DNA of 64,000 nt. Source: Roseomonas marmotae. GTDB taxonomy: Bacteria > Pseudomonadota > Alphaproteobacteria > Acetobacterales > Acetobacteraceae. The first letter of the stretch is position 1. Every line of letters starts with the position of its first letter. A program made the position numbers and the translations under genes. Positions 45,861-54,648 of this stretch are shown piece after piece. The stretch is taken from positions 524,501 through 588,500 of the forward strand of contig NZ_CP061091.1 in assembly GCF_017654485.1 (NCBI RefSeq), read 5' to 3'. The notes beneath the pieces were generated by a model. That model was given only the letters and a program-made list of their open reading frames with translations, was not told where the DNA came from and searched no databases.

Positions 45861-46891
45861 GCAAACTCGAAAAGGTGCCGGCCACCATCGTCACCGGCTT
45901 CCTCGGCGCCGGGAAGACCACGCTGGTGCGGCATGTCATGGCGCAGGCGGCGGGGCGGCGCATCGCCATCATCGTCAATGAGTTCGGCAGCCTCGGCATC
46001 GATGGCGACCTGCTGAAATCCTGCGGCATCCCCGGCTGCGAGGAGGAGAATATCGTCGAGCTGGCCAATGGCTGCATCTGCTGCACCGTGGCGGACGACT
46101 TCCTGCCGACCATGACCGCGCTGCTGGACCGGCCGGAGCCGCCGGAGCACATCCTGATCGAGACCTCCGGCCTCGCGCTGCCGAAGCCGCTGATCAAGGC
46201 CTTCAACTGGCCGGGCATCCGCTCCCGCGTCACGGTGGATGGCGTGGTGACGGTGGTGGACGGCCCCGCCGTGGCCGATGGCCGCTTCGCCGACGACCCG
46301 GTGGCGGTGGAGGCCCAGCGCGCGGCGGATGACAACCTGGACCACGACAATCCGCTGGCGGAAGTCTACGAGGACCAGCTCGGCGCCGCCGACCTCGTGG
46401 TGCTGAACAAGGCCGACCTGCTGGACGAGGATGCCGTGGCGAGGCTGCGGGCGGAGATCGCCGCGCATCTGCCCCGGCAGGTGAAGGTGGTGGCGGCGCG
46501 GGAAGGCGCGCTGGACATCGCCGTGCTGCTGGGCCTGGGCGCCGCGGCGGAGGACGACCTCGCCGCCCGCCCCTCCCACCACGACGGCGCCGATGACCAC
46601 GAGCACGACGATTTCGACAGTTTCGTCGTGCCGCTGCCGGAAGTCGCCAGCGCCGAGGCCCTGGTGGAAAAGCTGGCGCGGGTGGCGGCGGAGCACGACA
46701 TCCTGCGCATGAAGGGTTTTGTCAGCCTGCCCGGCAAGCCGATGCGGCTGGCGGTGCAGGGCGTGGGCACGCGCTTCCGCCATCATTTCGACCGCCCCTG
46801 GGCGCCCGGCGAAGCGCGGGAGGGGCATCTGGTGGTGATCGGCCAGGCCGGGCTGGACAAGCCGGCCATCGCCGCCGCCATCGCCGGATAG
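45857..46891 (+). CDS. cobW: CobW GTPase, cobalt chaperone for cobalamin synthesis
   Basis: 344 residues from a GTG overlapping the upstream TGA. G3E GTPase with Walker A 'IVTGFLGAGKTTLVRHVM', switch/Walker B 'ILIETSGLALPKPLIKAF', 'LVVLNKADLLDEDAVARL' and the metal-site motif 'ELANGCICCTVADDF' (CxCC). A His/Asp-rich loop, 'HHDGADDHEHDD', sits near residue 240. It is believed to deliver cobalt to the CobN-CobS-CobT chelatase. It is immediately followed by cobN (4-base gap). Confidence 0.95.
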   Translation: MSKLEKVPATIVTGFLGAGKTTLVRHVMAQAAGRRIAIIVNEFGSLGIDGDLLKSCGIPGCEEENIVELANGCICCTVADDFLPTMTALLDRPEPPEHILIETSGLALPKPLIKAFNWPGIRSRVTVDGVVTVVDGPAVADGRFADDPVAVEAQRAADDNLDHDNPLAEVYEDQLGAADLVVLNKADLLDEDAVARLRAEIAAHLPRQVKVVAAREGALDIAVLLGLGAAAEDDLAARPSHHDGADDHEHDDFDSFVVPLPEVASAEALVEKLARVAAEHDILRMKGFVSLPGKPMRLAVQGVGTRFRHHFDRPWAPGEAREGHLVVIGQAGLDKPAIAAAIAG

Positions 46892-46895
46892 CGCC

Positions 46896-49800
46896 ATGCA
46901 CCTGCTGCCGCGCGAGACGCTGAGCCTGGACGCCGCCGAGCAGGCGGTGGACCTCGGTCACGCGCCGGCGGATCTGGTGCTGCTCTCCTTCAGCGACAGC
47001 GACCTCGCGGCGGCGGCGGCGGGCTGGTCCACCCTGCCGGAGCCGCGCCCGACGCTGCGGCTGGCCAGCCTGGCCAGGCTGCGCCACCCCATGTCGGTCG
47101 ATCTCTATGCCGAGCAGGTGCTGGCGGGCGCCCGCGCCATCGTCATCCGCCTGCTGGGCGGCCTGGACTACTGGCGCTACGGCGCCGAGGAGGTTTCTGC
47201 GCTCTGCCGCGCCCAGGGCATTCCCCTGGCGCTGCTGCCGGGGGAGGGCCGGCCGGATGACCGGCTGGCCGCGCTCTCCACCATGGAACCCGCGCTGCTG
47301 GCGCGGCTGGAAGCCTGCTGCCGCCATGGTGGCGCCGCGCATTGGGCGGCGGCGCTGCAACTGGCGGCCAGTGCCGCCGGGCTGGCCGAAGCGCCGGAGA
47401 GCGACCCCGCGCCGCTGCCCGGCTTCGGCAAGCATGATTTCGGCGTGACGGCGGAAGGGCCGGATGCCGCCATCGTCTTCTACCGCTCCCACCTGCTGGC
47501 CGATGACATCGCGCCGATGCGCGAACTGGCAAAAGCCCTGGCGGCACGCGGGCTGAACCCGCGCGGTTTCTTCGCCGCCAGCCTGAAGGAGGGGGACGCC
47601 GCGCGCTTCATCGCGGCGGAACTGGGGCGGCGGCCGCCGGCGGTGGTGCTGAACGCCACGGCCTTTTCCGCCCGCCAGCAGGATGCCTCGCCGCTGGATG
47701 CCGCCGGGGTGCCGGTGCTGCAACTCATGCTCTCCGGCGCGCCGCGCGCGGCCTGGGCGGGTTCCTCGCGCGGGTTGTCGCAGGCCGATCTCGCCATGCA
47801 GGTGGTGCTGCCGGAACTGGATGGAAGGCTGCCCACCACCGTCATCGGCTTCAAGGCCGAAGCGGCGCCGCTGCCGGGCCTCGATTTCAGCCCGACCCGC
47901 CTGCAACCCTGCGCCGAGGGCATCGCCCTGGCGGCGGACCGCGCGGCGGGCTGGGCCCGGCTCCGCGCCGCACCCGCGGCGGGCCGGCGGCTGGCCATCA
48001 TCCTCTCCGACTATCCCGGCGCAGCGGGCGCGGGGCAGGCCGGACATGCGGTGGGGCTGGACTCCTTTGCCAGCCTTGCCGCGCTGCTGCGGGACCTGCA
48101 CGCGGCCGGTTATGCAACCGATAGGCCGGACAGCAGCGAACTGGTGCGGGCACTGACCGCCGCACCCGCCACGGCTTTCCTGAACCTGCAGGACTACAAA
48201 GAACTTTTTTCGGCCCTTCCGGCACCGCTGCGTGATGCCGTGCAAGCCGCCTGGGGCGCGCCGGAAGCAGACCCGGCGCTGACGCCGGATGGCTTCACCC
48301 TGCGCCACTGGCACGCGAAGAACATGCTGTTGGCCTTGCAGCCGGATCGCGGGCTGGCGAAGGACCGGCGCGCCAGCTACCACGATCCCGACCTGCCGCC
48401 GCGCCATGCCTATCTGGCCTTCTACCTGTGGCTGCGGCAGCGATATGGTGCACATGCGCTGCTGCATCTCGGCACGCATGGCACGCTGGAATGGCTGCCG
48501 GGCAAGGCGGTCGCGCTCTCGGAAGCCTGCGCCCCGGCCGCGCTGACGCGCGGGCTGCCGGTGATCTATCCCTTCATCGTCAACAACCCCGGCGAGGCCG
48601 CCTTCGCCCGCCGCCGCCTGGGCGCCGTCACCATCGGCCATCTGACGCCGCCGCTGAAATCCGCCGGAAACCACGGCCCCGCCGCCGAGCTGGAGCGGCT
48701 GATCGACGAATATGCCGCCGCCGACGGGCTGGATGCCCGCCGCACCGCCCTGCTGCGCCAGGACATCCTCACCCGCGCGGAGGAGAGCGGGCTGCTGGCC
48801 GAAAGCGCCATTCCCCCCGGCCTGCCGGAGGAGGAAACCCTGGCGCGGCTGGATGCCTGGCTCTGCGACGTGAAGGAATTGCAGATCCGCGACGGCCTGC
48901 ATGTGCTGGGCCGCCCGCCCGCCGGCCGGGATGCGCTGCTGGCCGCGCTGCAAGCCGCCAGTCCCGGCGTGGCGGATCTCGCCCCGCGCCTGGATGCCTG
49001 CGCGGAGGCCGAGCGGCGGGCGGTGCTGGCGGCGCTGGATGCGCGCTTCATCCAGCCCGGTCCGGCCGGTGCTCCCACGCGCGGGCGCGCCGATGTACTG
49101 CCCACCGGCCGCAACCTCTATGCCGTGGACCCCCGCGCCATCCCCAGCCGCTCCGCCATGAACCTCGCGGAAAAGGCGGCGGCGGAACTGCTGCGCCGCC
49201 ATCTGCAGGACCATGGGGAGTATCCGCGCGCCCTGGTGCTGGACCTCTGGGGCAGCACCACCCTGCGTACCGGCGGCGAGGATTTTGCCCTTGCCCTGCT
49301 GCTGCTGGGCGCGCGGCCCGTCTGGGATGACGGTTCAGCCCGTGTCAGCGGCATCGAGATCCTGCCGCTGGCGCTGCTGGACCGCCCCCGCATCGACGTG
49401 ACGCTGCGCATCTCCGGCCTGTTCCGCGACAGTTTTTCGGATCAGATCGCGCTGTTCGACGAGGCCGTACGCGCCATCGCCGCGCGCGATGAGGCAGCGG
49501 ACTGGAACCCGCTGGCGGGCGCCGCGCGGGGGCTGGAGGGCGCCGCGCTGCGCCGGGCCATCACGCGCATCTACGGCGCCGCGCCGGGTGCCTATGGCAC
49601 GGGGGTGGATGCCGGGCTCTCAGGCCAGTCCTGGCAGGATGCCGGCGCGGCCTATCTGTCCGGCTCGGCCAGCGCCTATGGCCAGGGGCTGGACGGCGCG
49701 GCCGATCAGGCCGGGCTGGCCGAGCGCATCCGCGCAGCCGATGCCTTCCTGCACCTGCAGGACCATGCCGAGACCGACCTGCTCGACAGCCCGGACTTCG

Positions 49801-50237
49801 CCGCGCATGAAGGCGGCTTCGCGGCCGCGGCGCGCGTCCTGGGCGGCGCGCCCGCGCTCTATCACCTCGACACCAGCAAGCCGGCATCCCCTCGCAGCCG
49901 CGCGCTGGTGGAGGAAATCGCGCGCGTGGTGCGCGGCCGCGCCGCCAATCCCGCCTGGATCGCCGGCATGATGCGCCACAGCTATCGCGGTGCGGCCGAG
50001 ATCGCCCGGCCGATCCACAGTCTGCACGCTTTCGCCGCCACCCTGCCCCAGCGGCTGGACCGGCAGTTCGACCTGGTCTTCGAGGCCACGCTCGGCACGC
50101 CTGAGGTCCTGGCCTTTCTCGAACGCGAGAACCCGGAGGCCCTGGCGGGGATGCGCCATGCCTTCGCCGGGGCGCTGCGCCAGGGGCTGTGGCAGCCGCG
50201 CCGCAACAGCATCGCCGCCGAGGTGGCGAGGTGGTAA
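46896..50237 (+). CDS. cobN: cobaltochelatase subunit CobN
   Basis: 1113 residues, somewhat shorter than the roughly 1275-residue Pseudomonas denitrificans protein. It is the porphyrin-like substrate-binding subunit that inserts cobalt into hydrogenobyrinic acid a,c-diamide, using ATPase subunits CobS and CobT (not in the window). Diagnostic segments are 'LLHLGTHGTLEWLPGKAVAL', 'YPFIVNNPGEAAFARRRLGA', 'GRNLYAVDPRAIPSRSA' and 'YGAAPGAYGTGVDAGLSGQS'. Its stop overlaps the probable GTG start of cobG. Confidence 0.95.
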   Translation: MHLLPRETLSLDAAEQAVDLGHAPADLVLLSFSDSDLAAAAAGWSTLPEPRPTLRLASLARLRHPMSVDLYAEQVLAGARAIVIRLLGGLDYWRYGAEEVSALCRAQGIPLALLPGEGRPDDRLAALSTMEPALLARLEACCRHGGAAHWAAALQLAASAAGLAEAPESDPAPLPGFGKHDFGVTAEGPDAAIVFYRSHLLADDIAPMRELAKALAARGLNPRGFFAASLKEGDAARFIAAELGRRPPAVVLNATAFSARQQDASPLDAAGVPVLQLMLSGAPRAAWAGSSRGLSQADLAMQVVLPELDGRLPTTVIGFKAEAAPLPGLDFSPTRLQPCAEGIALAADRAAGWARLRAAPAAGRRLAIILSDYPGAAGAGQAGHAVGLDSFASLAALLRDLHAAGYATDRPDSSELVRALTAAPATAFLNLQDYKELFSALPAPLRDAVQAAWGAPEADPALTPDGFTLRHWHAKNMLLALQPDRGLAKDRRASYHDPDLPPRHAYLAFYLWLRQRYGAHALLHLGTHGTLEWLPGKAVALSEACAPAALTRGLPVIYPFIVNNPGEAAFARRRLGAVTIGHLTPPLKSAGNHGPAAELERLIDEYAAADGLDARRTALLRQDILTRAEESGLLAESAIPPGLPEEETLARLDAWLCDVKELQIRDGLHVLGRPPAGRDALLAALQAASPGVADLAPRLDACAEAERRAVLAALDARFIQPGPAGAPTRGRADVLPTGRNLYAVDPRAIPSRSAMNLAEKAAAELLRRHLQDHGEYPRALVLDLWGSTTLRTGGEDFALALLLLGARPVWDDGSARVSGIEILPLALLDRPRIDVTLRISGLFRDSFSDQIALFDEAVRAIAARDEAADWNPLAGAARGLEGAALRRAITRIYGAAPGAYGTGVDAGLSGQSWQDAGAAYLSGSASAYGQGLDGAADQAGLAERIRAADAFLHLQDHAETDLLDSPDFAAHEGGFAAAARVLGGAPALYHLDTSKPASPRSRALVEEIARVVRGRAANPAWIAGMMRHSYRGAAEIARPIHSLHAFAATLPQRLDRQFDLVFEATLGTPEVLAFLERENPEALAGMRHAFAGALRQGLWQPRRNSIAAEVARW

Positions 50238-51478
50238 GGCCGGGGGCGCTGCCCCCAGACCCCGGCCGGGGCGGGAAGTCCACCCCGGACCCCGCTGGGA
50301 GTTCGGCGCGGCGCGGGTGGTGCCCCAGCCTCTATGAACCGATGGAATCCGGCGACGGGCTGCTGCTGCGCGTAAAGCCGCGTGCGGCCTGCCTGACGGC
50401 GGCCCAGGCGCGCGCCCTGGCCGAGGCCGCCACGCGGCATGGCAATGGTGCCATCGACCTGACACAACGCGCCAATCTGCAGCCGCGCGGCTTCTCGCCT
50501 GACGGCGCCAGGGTTTTCGCGGAGGCGATGCTGGCGGCGGGCCTCGCCCATCCCGACCCGGCGGTGGAGCGCGGCCGCAACCTGATGGCGCCGCCTTTGC
50601 TGGGGCTGGATGCCGGTATCGCCCCCGGCACGGCCGCATTGGTGGCGGCGCTGGAAGACGCCATGGCGGGCTGGCCCGCGCTGCCCGCCAAGTTCGGCGC
50701 GCTGGTGGATGGCGGCGGGCTCTTGCCGCTCTCCAGCGAAAGCACCGACATCCGCCTGCGCCAGACCGCCGGCGGGGCCGTGGAACTGCGCCTGGGCGGC
50801 GGCGATGCCCTGGCCCGCTGCACGCCCACCCAGGCCGTGGCCGTTGCCACGGGGCTGGCGCATCTCTTCCTCTCCCTGGCCCCGGCGCGGCGGATGCATC
50901 AGGCCGTGGCGGCGCAGGGAGCCGCCGCCATCCTGGCCGCCTTGGGGCTGCAACCGCTGCCCGATGCCACCCCGCACATCGCTCCGCCCCAGGCGGTGGG
51001 CCTGCTGCCCGGCCCTGTGCTGGGGGTGTCCCCCGCCTTCGGGCAGTTGCGCGCGGAACAGCTCTCGGCCCTGGCCGATCTGGCGGAGCGGCGGGGGGAT
51101 GGCACTCTGCGCCTGACGCCCTGGCGCGCCCTGCTGCTGCCGGGCCTGGCCGATGCCGGCGAGGCGGCGGCGCTGGGGCTGATCACGGCGCCCGGGGATG
51201 CGCGGCTGCGGATCGTCACCTGCACCGGCGCGCCCGGCTGCCCACGCGCGGCCATCGAAACCCGCGCCGTGGCGGCGCGGTTGGCGGGGGCCGGCATCCC
51301 GGGCTTGCTGCATCTCTCCGGTTGCGCCAAAGGCTGCGCGCATCCCGGCGCGGCGCCCGTCACCCTGCTGGGCGGCCCCGGCGGCTTCGCCGTCATCCGC
51401 AATGGCCGCGCCAGCGACAGGCCCGTCGCCACCGGCCTGACCCTCGAACAAGCCCTGGCGGTGCTCGAACGACCATGA
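50231..51478 (+). CDS. cobG: precorrin-3B synthase
   Basis: 415 residues if started at GTG 50231, which overlaps the cobN stop. The next in-frame ATG (50342, Met38) would remove 'RRGWCPSLYEPM', which resembles the conserved start of CobG proteins, so the upstream start is preferred. Residues 4-22 are then encoded by repeat half copy D. CobG is a nitrite/sulfite-reductase-like Fe-S monooxygenase: the cluster motif is seen as 'TCTGAPGCPRA' and 'LSGCAKGCAHPG', and the N-terminal ferredoxin-like half contains 'IDLTQRANLQPRG'. It needs oxygen and hydroxylates C20, marking the aerobic pathway. Confidence 0.88.
   Translation: MVRPGALPPDPGRGGKSTPDPAGSSARRGWCPSLYEPMESGDGLLLRVKPRAACLTAAQARALAEAATRHGNGAIDLTQRANLQPRGFSPDGARVFAEAMLAAGLAHPDPAVERGRNLMAPPLLGLDAGIAPGTAALVAALEDAMAGWPALPAKFGALVDGGGLLPLSSESTDIRLRQTAGGAVELRLGGGDALARCTPTQAVAVATGLAHLFLSLAPARRMHQAVAAQGAAAILAALGLQPLPDATPHIAPPQAVGLLPGPVLGVSPAFGQLRAEQLSALADLAERRGDGTLRLTPWRALLLPGLADAGEAAALGLITAPGDARLRIVTCTGAPGCPRAAIETRAVAARLAGAGIPGLLHLSGCAKGCAHPGAAPVTLLGGPGGFAVIRNGRASDRPVATGLTLEQALAVLERP
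50240..50296 (+). repeat. composite palindromic repeat, half copy D (inside cobG)
   Basis: Outer hairpin GGGGGC-GCT-GCCCCC (50242-50256), then inner hairpin GGGG...CCCC (50268-50286) and GGACCCCGCTGGG. Order and sequence match the left arm of copy E at 53621. It begins three bases after the cobN stop and is in frame with cobG. Confidence 0.7.
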
Positions 51479-52107
51479 CCAACCGCAGCGACTACATCCG
51501 CGACGGCGCCGCCATCTACCGGCAATCCTTCGCCACCATCCGCGCCGAGGCCGACCTCTCCGGCTTCAGCCCTGAGGAAGCGCGCGTGGCCGTGCGCGTC
51601 ATCCATGCCTGCGGCATGGTGGAAGTCGCGCAACGCATCCGCTTCGCCCCCGGCTTCGCCCATGCCGCGCGGCAGGCGCTGCTGGCCGGGGCGCCCATCC
51701 TCTGCGATGCCAAGATGGTGGCGCATGGCATCACCCGCCCCCGCCTGCCGGCGGACAACGAGGTGCTCTGCCTGCTGGACGACCCGCGCGTGCCGGATCT
51801 CGCGAAGTCCATCGGCAATACCCGCTCCGCCGCCGCGCTGGAGCTCTGGGGGGAGAGGATGGGCGGCGCCGTCGTCGCCATCGGCAATGCGCCCACCGCG
51901 CTCTTCCACCTGCTGGACCTGCTGGACCGTGGCGCGCCACCGCCCGCCGCCGTCATCGGCCTGCCCGTGGGCTTCGTCGGCGCGGCGGAATCCAAGCAGG
52001 CCCTGGCGGAAGACAACCGTATTCCCTGGATGATCGTGGAAGGGCGGCTCGGCGGCAGCGCCATGGCCGTCGCCGCCGTCAATGCCCTGGCGAGCGAGGC
52101 GGAATGA
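51475..52107 (+). CDS. cobH: precorrin-8X methylmutase
   Basis: 210 residues. It moves the C11 methyl to C12, giving hydrogenobyrinic acid. The catalytic His is in 'VAVRVIHACGMVEVA'. Family motifs 'APILCDAKMVAHGITRPRLP', 'SIGNTRSAAALELWGERM' and 'PVGFVGAAESKQAL' are complete. The ATG overlaps the cobG stop (ATGA) and its own stop overlaps the cobI start, so translation is coupled along cobG-H-I-J. Confidence 0.96.
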   Translation: MTNRSDYIRDGAAIYRQSFATIRAEADLSGFSPEEARVAVRVIHACGMVEVAQRIRFAPGFAHAARQALLAGAPILCDAKMVAHGITRPRLPADNEVLCLLDDPRVPDLAKSIGNTRSAAALELWGERMGGAVVAIGNAPTALFHLLDLLDRGAPPPAAVIGLPVGFVGAAESKQALAEDNRIPWMIVEGRLGGSAMAVAAVNALASEAE

Positions 52108-52832
52108 GTTCGGGCACCCTGCATATCCTCGGCCTCGGCCCCGGCGATCCGGAACTGGTGACGCTGAAGGCGGCGCGCATCCTCGGCGCCGCACCGGTCT
52201 TTGCCTTCTTCGCCAAGCGCGGGCGGCCCGGCCATGCCCGCGGCATCGCCACGCCGCACCTGAACCCGGCGGCGGAAGAACTACGCTTCGACTACCCCTT
52301 CACCACCGACCTGCCGGTGGAGGACCCGCGCTACCTCATCGAGATGGCCGGCTTCTACGACCGCTGCGCCGAGGCGCTGTCCGCCCGCCTCGCCGCCGGG
52401 CAGGACGTGGCCCTGCTCTGCGAGGGCGATCCCTTCCTCTACGGCTCCGCCATGTATCCCTTCGACCGGCTGCGCCACCGCCACCCCGTGCAGGTGGTGC
52501 CGGGCATCACCGCCATGTCCGGCTGCTGGTCCCTGGCCCAGGCGCCGATGGTGCATGGCGACGATACGCTGATGGTGCTGCCCGCCACGCTGGACAGCGA
52601 GACCCTCGCCGCCCGGCTGCGGCAGGCGGAAGCCGCCGTCGTCATGAAGCTCGGCCGCCACCTGCCCCGGCTGCGCGGCATCCTGGAGGAACTGGGCCTG
52701 ACCGGCCGCGCCCTGTACGTGGAACGCGGCACGATGGAAGGCGGTCAGGTCATCCCGCTGGCGCAGCGCGACGACAGCCCGGCGCCCTATTTCTCCCTCC
52801 TCCTCATCCCCGGGCGGCAGGGCGCCCGATGA
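52104..52832 (+). CDS. cobI: precorrin-2 C20-methyltransferase
   Basis: 242-residue tetrapyrrole methylase using S-adenosylmethionine. N-terminal 'LHILGLGPGDPELVTLKAAR' and 'VALLCEGDPFLYGSAMYPFD' form the SAM pocket; 'VVPGITAMSGCWSLAQAPMV' follows. It makes precorrin-3A, the substrate of CobG two genes upstream. It overlaps cobH and cobJ by four bases each. Confidence 0.95.
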   Translation: MSSGTLHILGLGPGDPELVTLKAARILGAAPVFAFFAKRGRPGHARGIATPHLNPAAEELRFDYPFTTDLPVEDPRYLIEMAGFYDRCAEALSARLAAGQDVALLCEGDPFLYGSAMYPFDRLRHRHPVQVVPGITAMSGCWSLAQAPMVHGDDTLMVLPATLDSETLAARLRQAEAAVVMKLGRHLPRLRGILEELGLTGRALYVERGTMEGGQVIPLAQRDDSPAPYFSLLLIPGRQGAR

Positions 52833-53602
52833 TGCCCGGCAGCCTCACCATCCTCGGCCTCGGCCCCGGCGATGCCGCCCTGCGCACGCCGGAAGTGGAA
52901 GCCGCCCTGGCCGAGGCCACCGACCTCGTCGGCTATGCTCCCTATGTCGCCCGCGTGCCGCCGCGCCCCGGCCTCTTCCGCCACGCCTCCGACAACCGGG
53001 TGGAGCTGGACCGCGCCCGGCACGCCCTGATGCTGGCCCAGGCCGGCGCGAAGGTGGCCGTCGTCTCCGGCGGCGATGCCGGGGTCTTCGGCATGGCCAG
53101 CGCGGTCTTCGAGGCACTGGAACAGGGCGACCCTGCCTGGCGGATGCTGGAGATCCGCGTCCTGCCCGGCATCTCCGCCATGTTCGCCGCCGCCGCGCGC
53201 ATCGGCGCGCCGCTGGGCCACGACTTCTGCGCCATCTCGCTGTCCGACAACCTGAAGCCCTGGCCGGTCATCGAACATCGGCTGAAGGCGGCGGCGCTGG
53301 GGGGCTTCGTCATGGCCCTCTACAACCCGCTCTCCCGCGCCCGGCCCTGGCAACTCGGCGCGGCGCTGACCCTGCTGCGCCAATACCTGCCGCCCGCGAC
53401 GCCCGTGATCTTCGCTACCGCCGTGACACGCCCGGACGAACGCATCACCGTCCAGCCCCTGGTGAGCGCCGACCCCGCCCAGGCCGATATGCGCACCCTG
53501 GTGATGATCGGCACCGCCGCGACCCGCGTGCTGGAACGGCCGGGGAGCGACGCGCCCTGGGTCTATTCGCCGCGCAGCGTGGCAACGGAAGGGGCGCCGT
53601 GA
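52829..53602 (+). CDS. cobJ: precorrin-3B C17-methyltransferase
   Basis: 257 residues starting with two Met codons in the overlap with cobI. SAM-binding loop 'LTILGLGPGDAALRTPEVEA', ring-contraction signature 'VAVVSGGDAGVFGMASAVFE', then 'VLPGISAMFAAAARIGAPLG', 'DFCAISLSDNLKPWPVIEHR' and 'FVMALYNPLSRARPWQL'. It methylates C17 and contracts the ring, extruding the C20 unit. Last gene of the riboswitch-led coupled run; repeat copy E follows. Confidence 0.95.
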   Translation: MMPGSLTILGLGPGDAALRTPEVEAALAEATDLVGYAPYVARVPPRPGLFRHASDNRVELDRARHALMLAQAGAKVAVVSGGDAGVFGMASAVFEALEQGDPAWRMLEIRVLPGISAMFAAAARIGAPLGHDFCAISLSDNLKPWPVIEHRLKAAALGGFVMALYNPLSRARPWQLGAALTLLRQYLPPATPVIFATAVTRPDERITVQPLVSADPAQADMRTLVMIGTAATRVLERPGSDAPWVYSPRSVATEGAP

Positions 53603-53620
53603 TTGTGCCGGAAGCCGGGG

Positions 53621-53899
53621 CCAGAGAGGGCGCTGCCCCCTCTGGACACCCCCGCCGGGGTGGAAAGTCCACCCCGGACCCCGCTTCGGGTTTTTCCAGG
53701 GGCTCGGCGCCAAAGCGCGGTGTGGGCCGCAGGCGCGTTCAAGATCTTCAGAAAGGGCCACGCTGGCTGAGGCCGCAGTCGCCGGAGGTCATCGACCTCC
53801 GGCGGAACCACCATTCCACCAGCACCAAATGGATGGCGGGGCCTGGGGGGACACTGTCCCCCCAGCGGGTGTGTCCAGAGAGGGCGGCGCCCTCTCTGG
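53621..53899 (+). repeat. composite palindromic repeat, full copy E
   Basis: The most complete copy, filling the 311-base gap between convergent cobJ and cobK, which has no gene. Outer-left CCAGAGAGGGC.. (53621-53645), inner-left GGGGTGGA-AAG-TCCACCCC (53657-53675), GGACCCCGCTTCGGG, and a 90-base spacer. Then the central palindrome CGCCGGAGGTC-ATC-GACCTCCGGCG (53780-53804, perfect 11-bp stem), AATGGATGGCGGGG, inner-right (53844-53864, perfect 9-bp stem) and outer-right CCAGAGAGGGC-GGC-GCCCTCTCTGG (53875-53899, perfect 11-bp stem). Here it probably also terminates both transcripts. Confidence 0.88.
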
Positions 53900-53913
53900 C
53901 CCCGGCCGAACCT

Positions 53914-54648
53914 TCAGAGAAACCCTTCCAGCCAGCGCATCGCGCTCCCCGCATCCGCCACCATCACCAGCCCGGGGGGCGGCGCGGGCCGGTCCATCAT
54001 CACGACGGGGATGCCGCGTTCCCGCGCCGCCGCCAGCTTCGCCGCCGTGGCGCTGCCGCCGGAATTCTTCGTCACCAGGACCTCGATGTCCCGGCCTTCC
54101 AGCAGGGCACGCTCGGCCTCCAGGGAGAAGGGGCCGGTTTCCGTGATGGTCTCCGCCCCAGGCGGCAGGTGGGCGGGATCGGGCGGGTCCACGCTGCGGA
54201 TGACGTAGTCATGCTGGGGCACGGCGCGGAAGGGCTCCAGTTCCTTCTGGCCGATGGTCAGCAGCACGCGGCGCGGGGCCTCGCCCAGCGCCTGGGCGGC
54301 GGATGGCATGTCGGGCACGCGCAGCCAGTCGTCGCCGGGCCCGGGCTGCCAGGCCGGGCGTTCCAGCCGCAGCAGCGGGATGGGGCCGGCGGCGGCCAGG
54401 GCATGGCGCGTCATCTGTGCAGCGAAGGGATGCGTGGCGTCCACCAGCAGCTGGATGCGCGCCTCGGCCAGGTAGCGGCGCAGGCCCTCGATGCCGCCGA
54501 AGCCGCCGATGCGCCAGGGGATGGGCTGCGGGCGCGGCGCGCGGGTGGCGCCGGCCAGCGAGAGGACGGACTGGAAGCGCGGATCGGCGGCCAGCAGGCG
54601 CGCCAGCGCCGAAGCCTCCGTGGTTCCGCCCAGCAGCAGGACGCGCAA
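53914..54648 (-). CDS. cobK: precorrin-6A reductase
   Basis: 244 residues from a TTG at 54648, supported by a strong GAGGAGG nine bases upstream and by the protein then opening with its nucleotide loop, 'RVLLLGGTTEASALARLLA'. 'LLVDATHPFAAQMTRHALAA' is the family signature and 'RVLLTIGQKELEPF' a later one; 'VLVTKNSGGSATAAKLAAAR' closes the domain. It reduces the macrocycle with NADPH. It faces cobJ across repeat E, and its start codon shares a base with the ATG of the divergent cobL. Confidence 0.92.
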   Translation of the reverse strand: MRVLLLGGTTEASALARLLAADPRFQSVLSLAGATRAPRPQPIPWRIGGFGGIEGLRRYLAEARIQLLVDATHPFAAQMTRHALAAAGPIPLLRLERPAWQPGPGDDWLRVPDMPSAAQALGEAPRRVLLTIGQKELEPFRAVPQHDYVIRSVDPPDPAHLPPGAETITETGPFSLEAERALLEGRDIEVLVTKNSGGSATAAKLAAARERGIPVVMMDRPAPPPGLVMVADAGSAMRWLEGFL

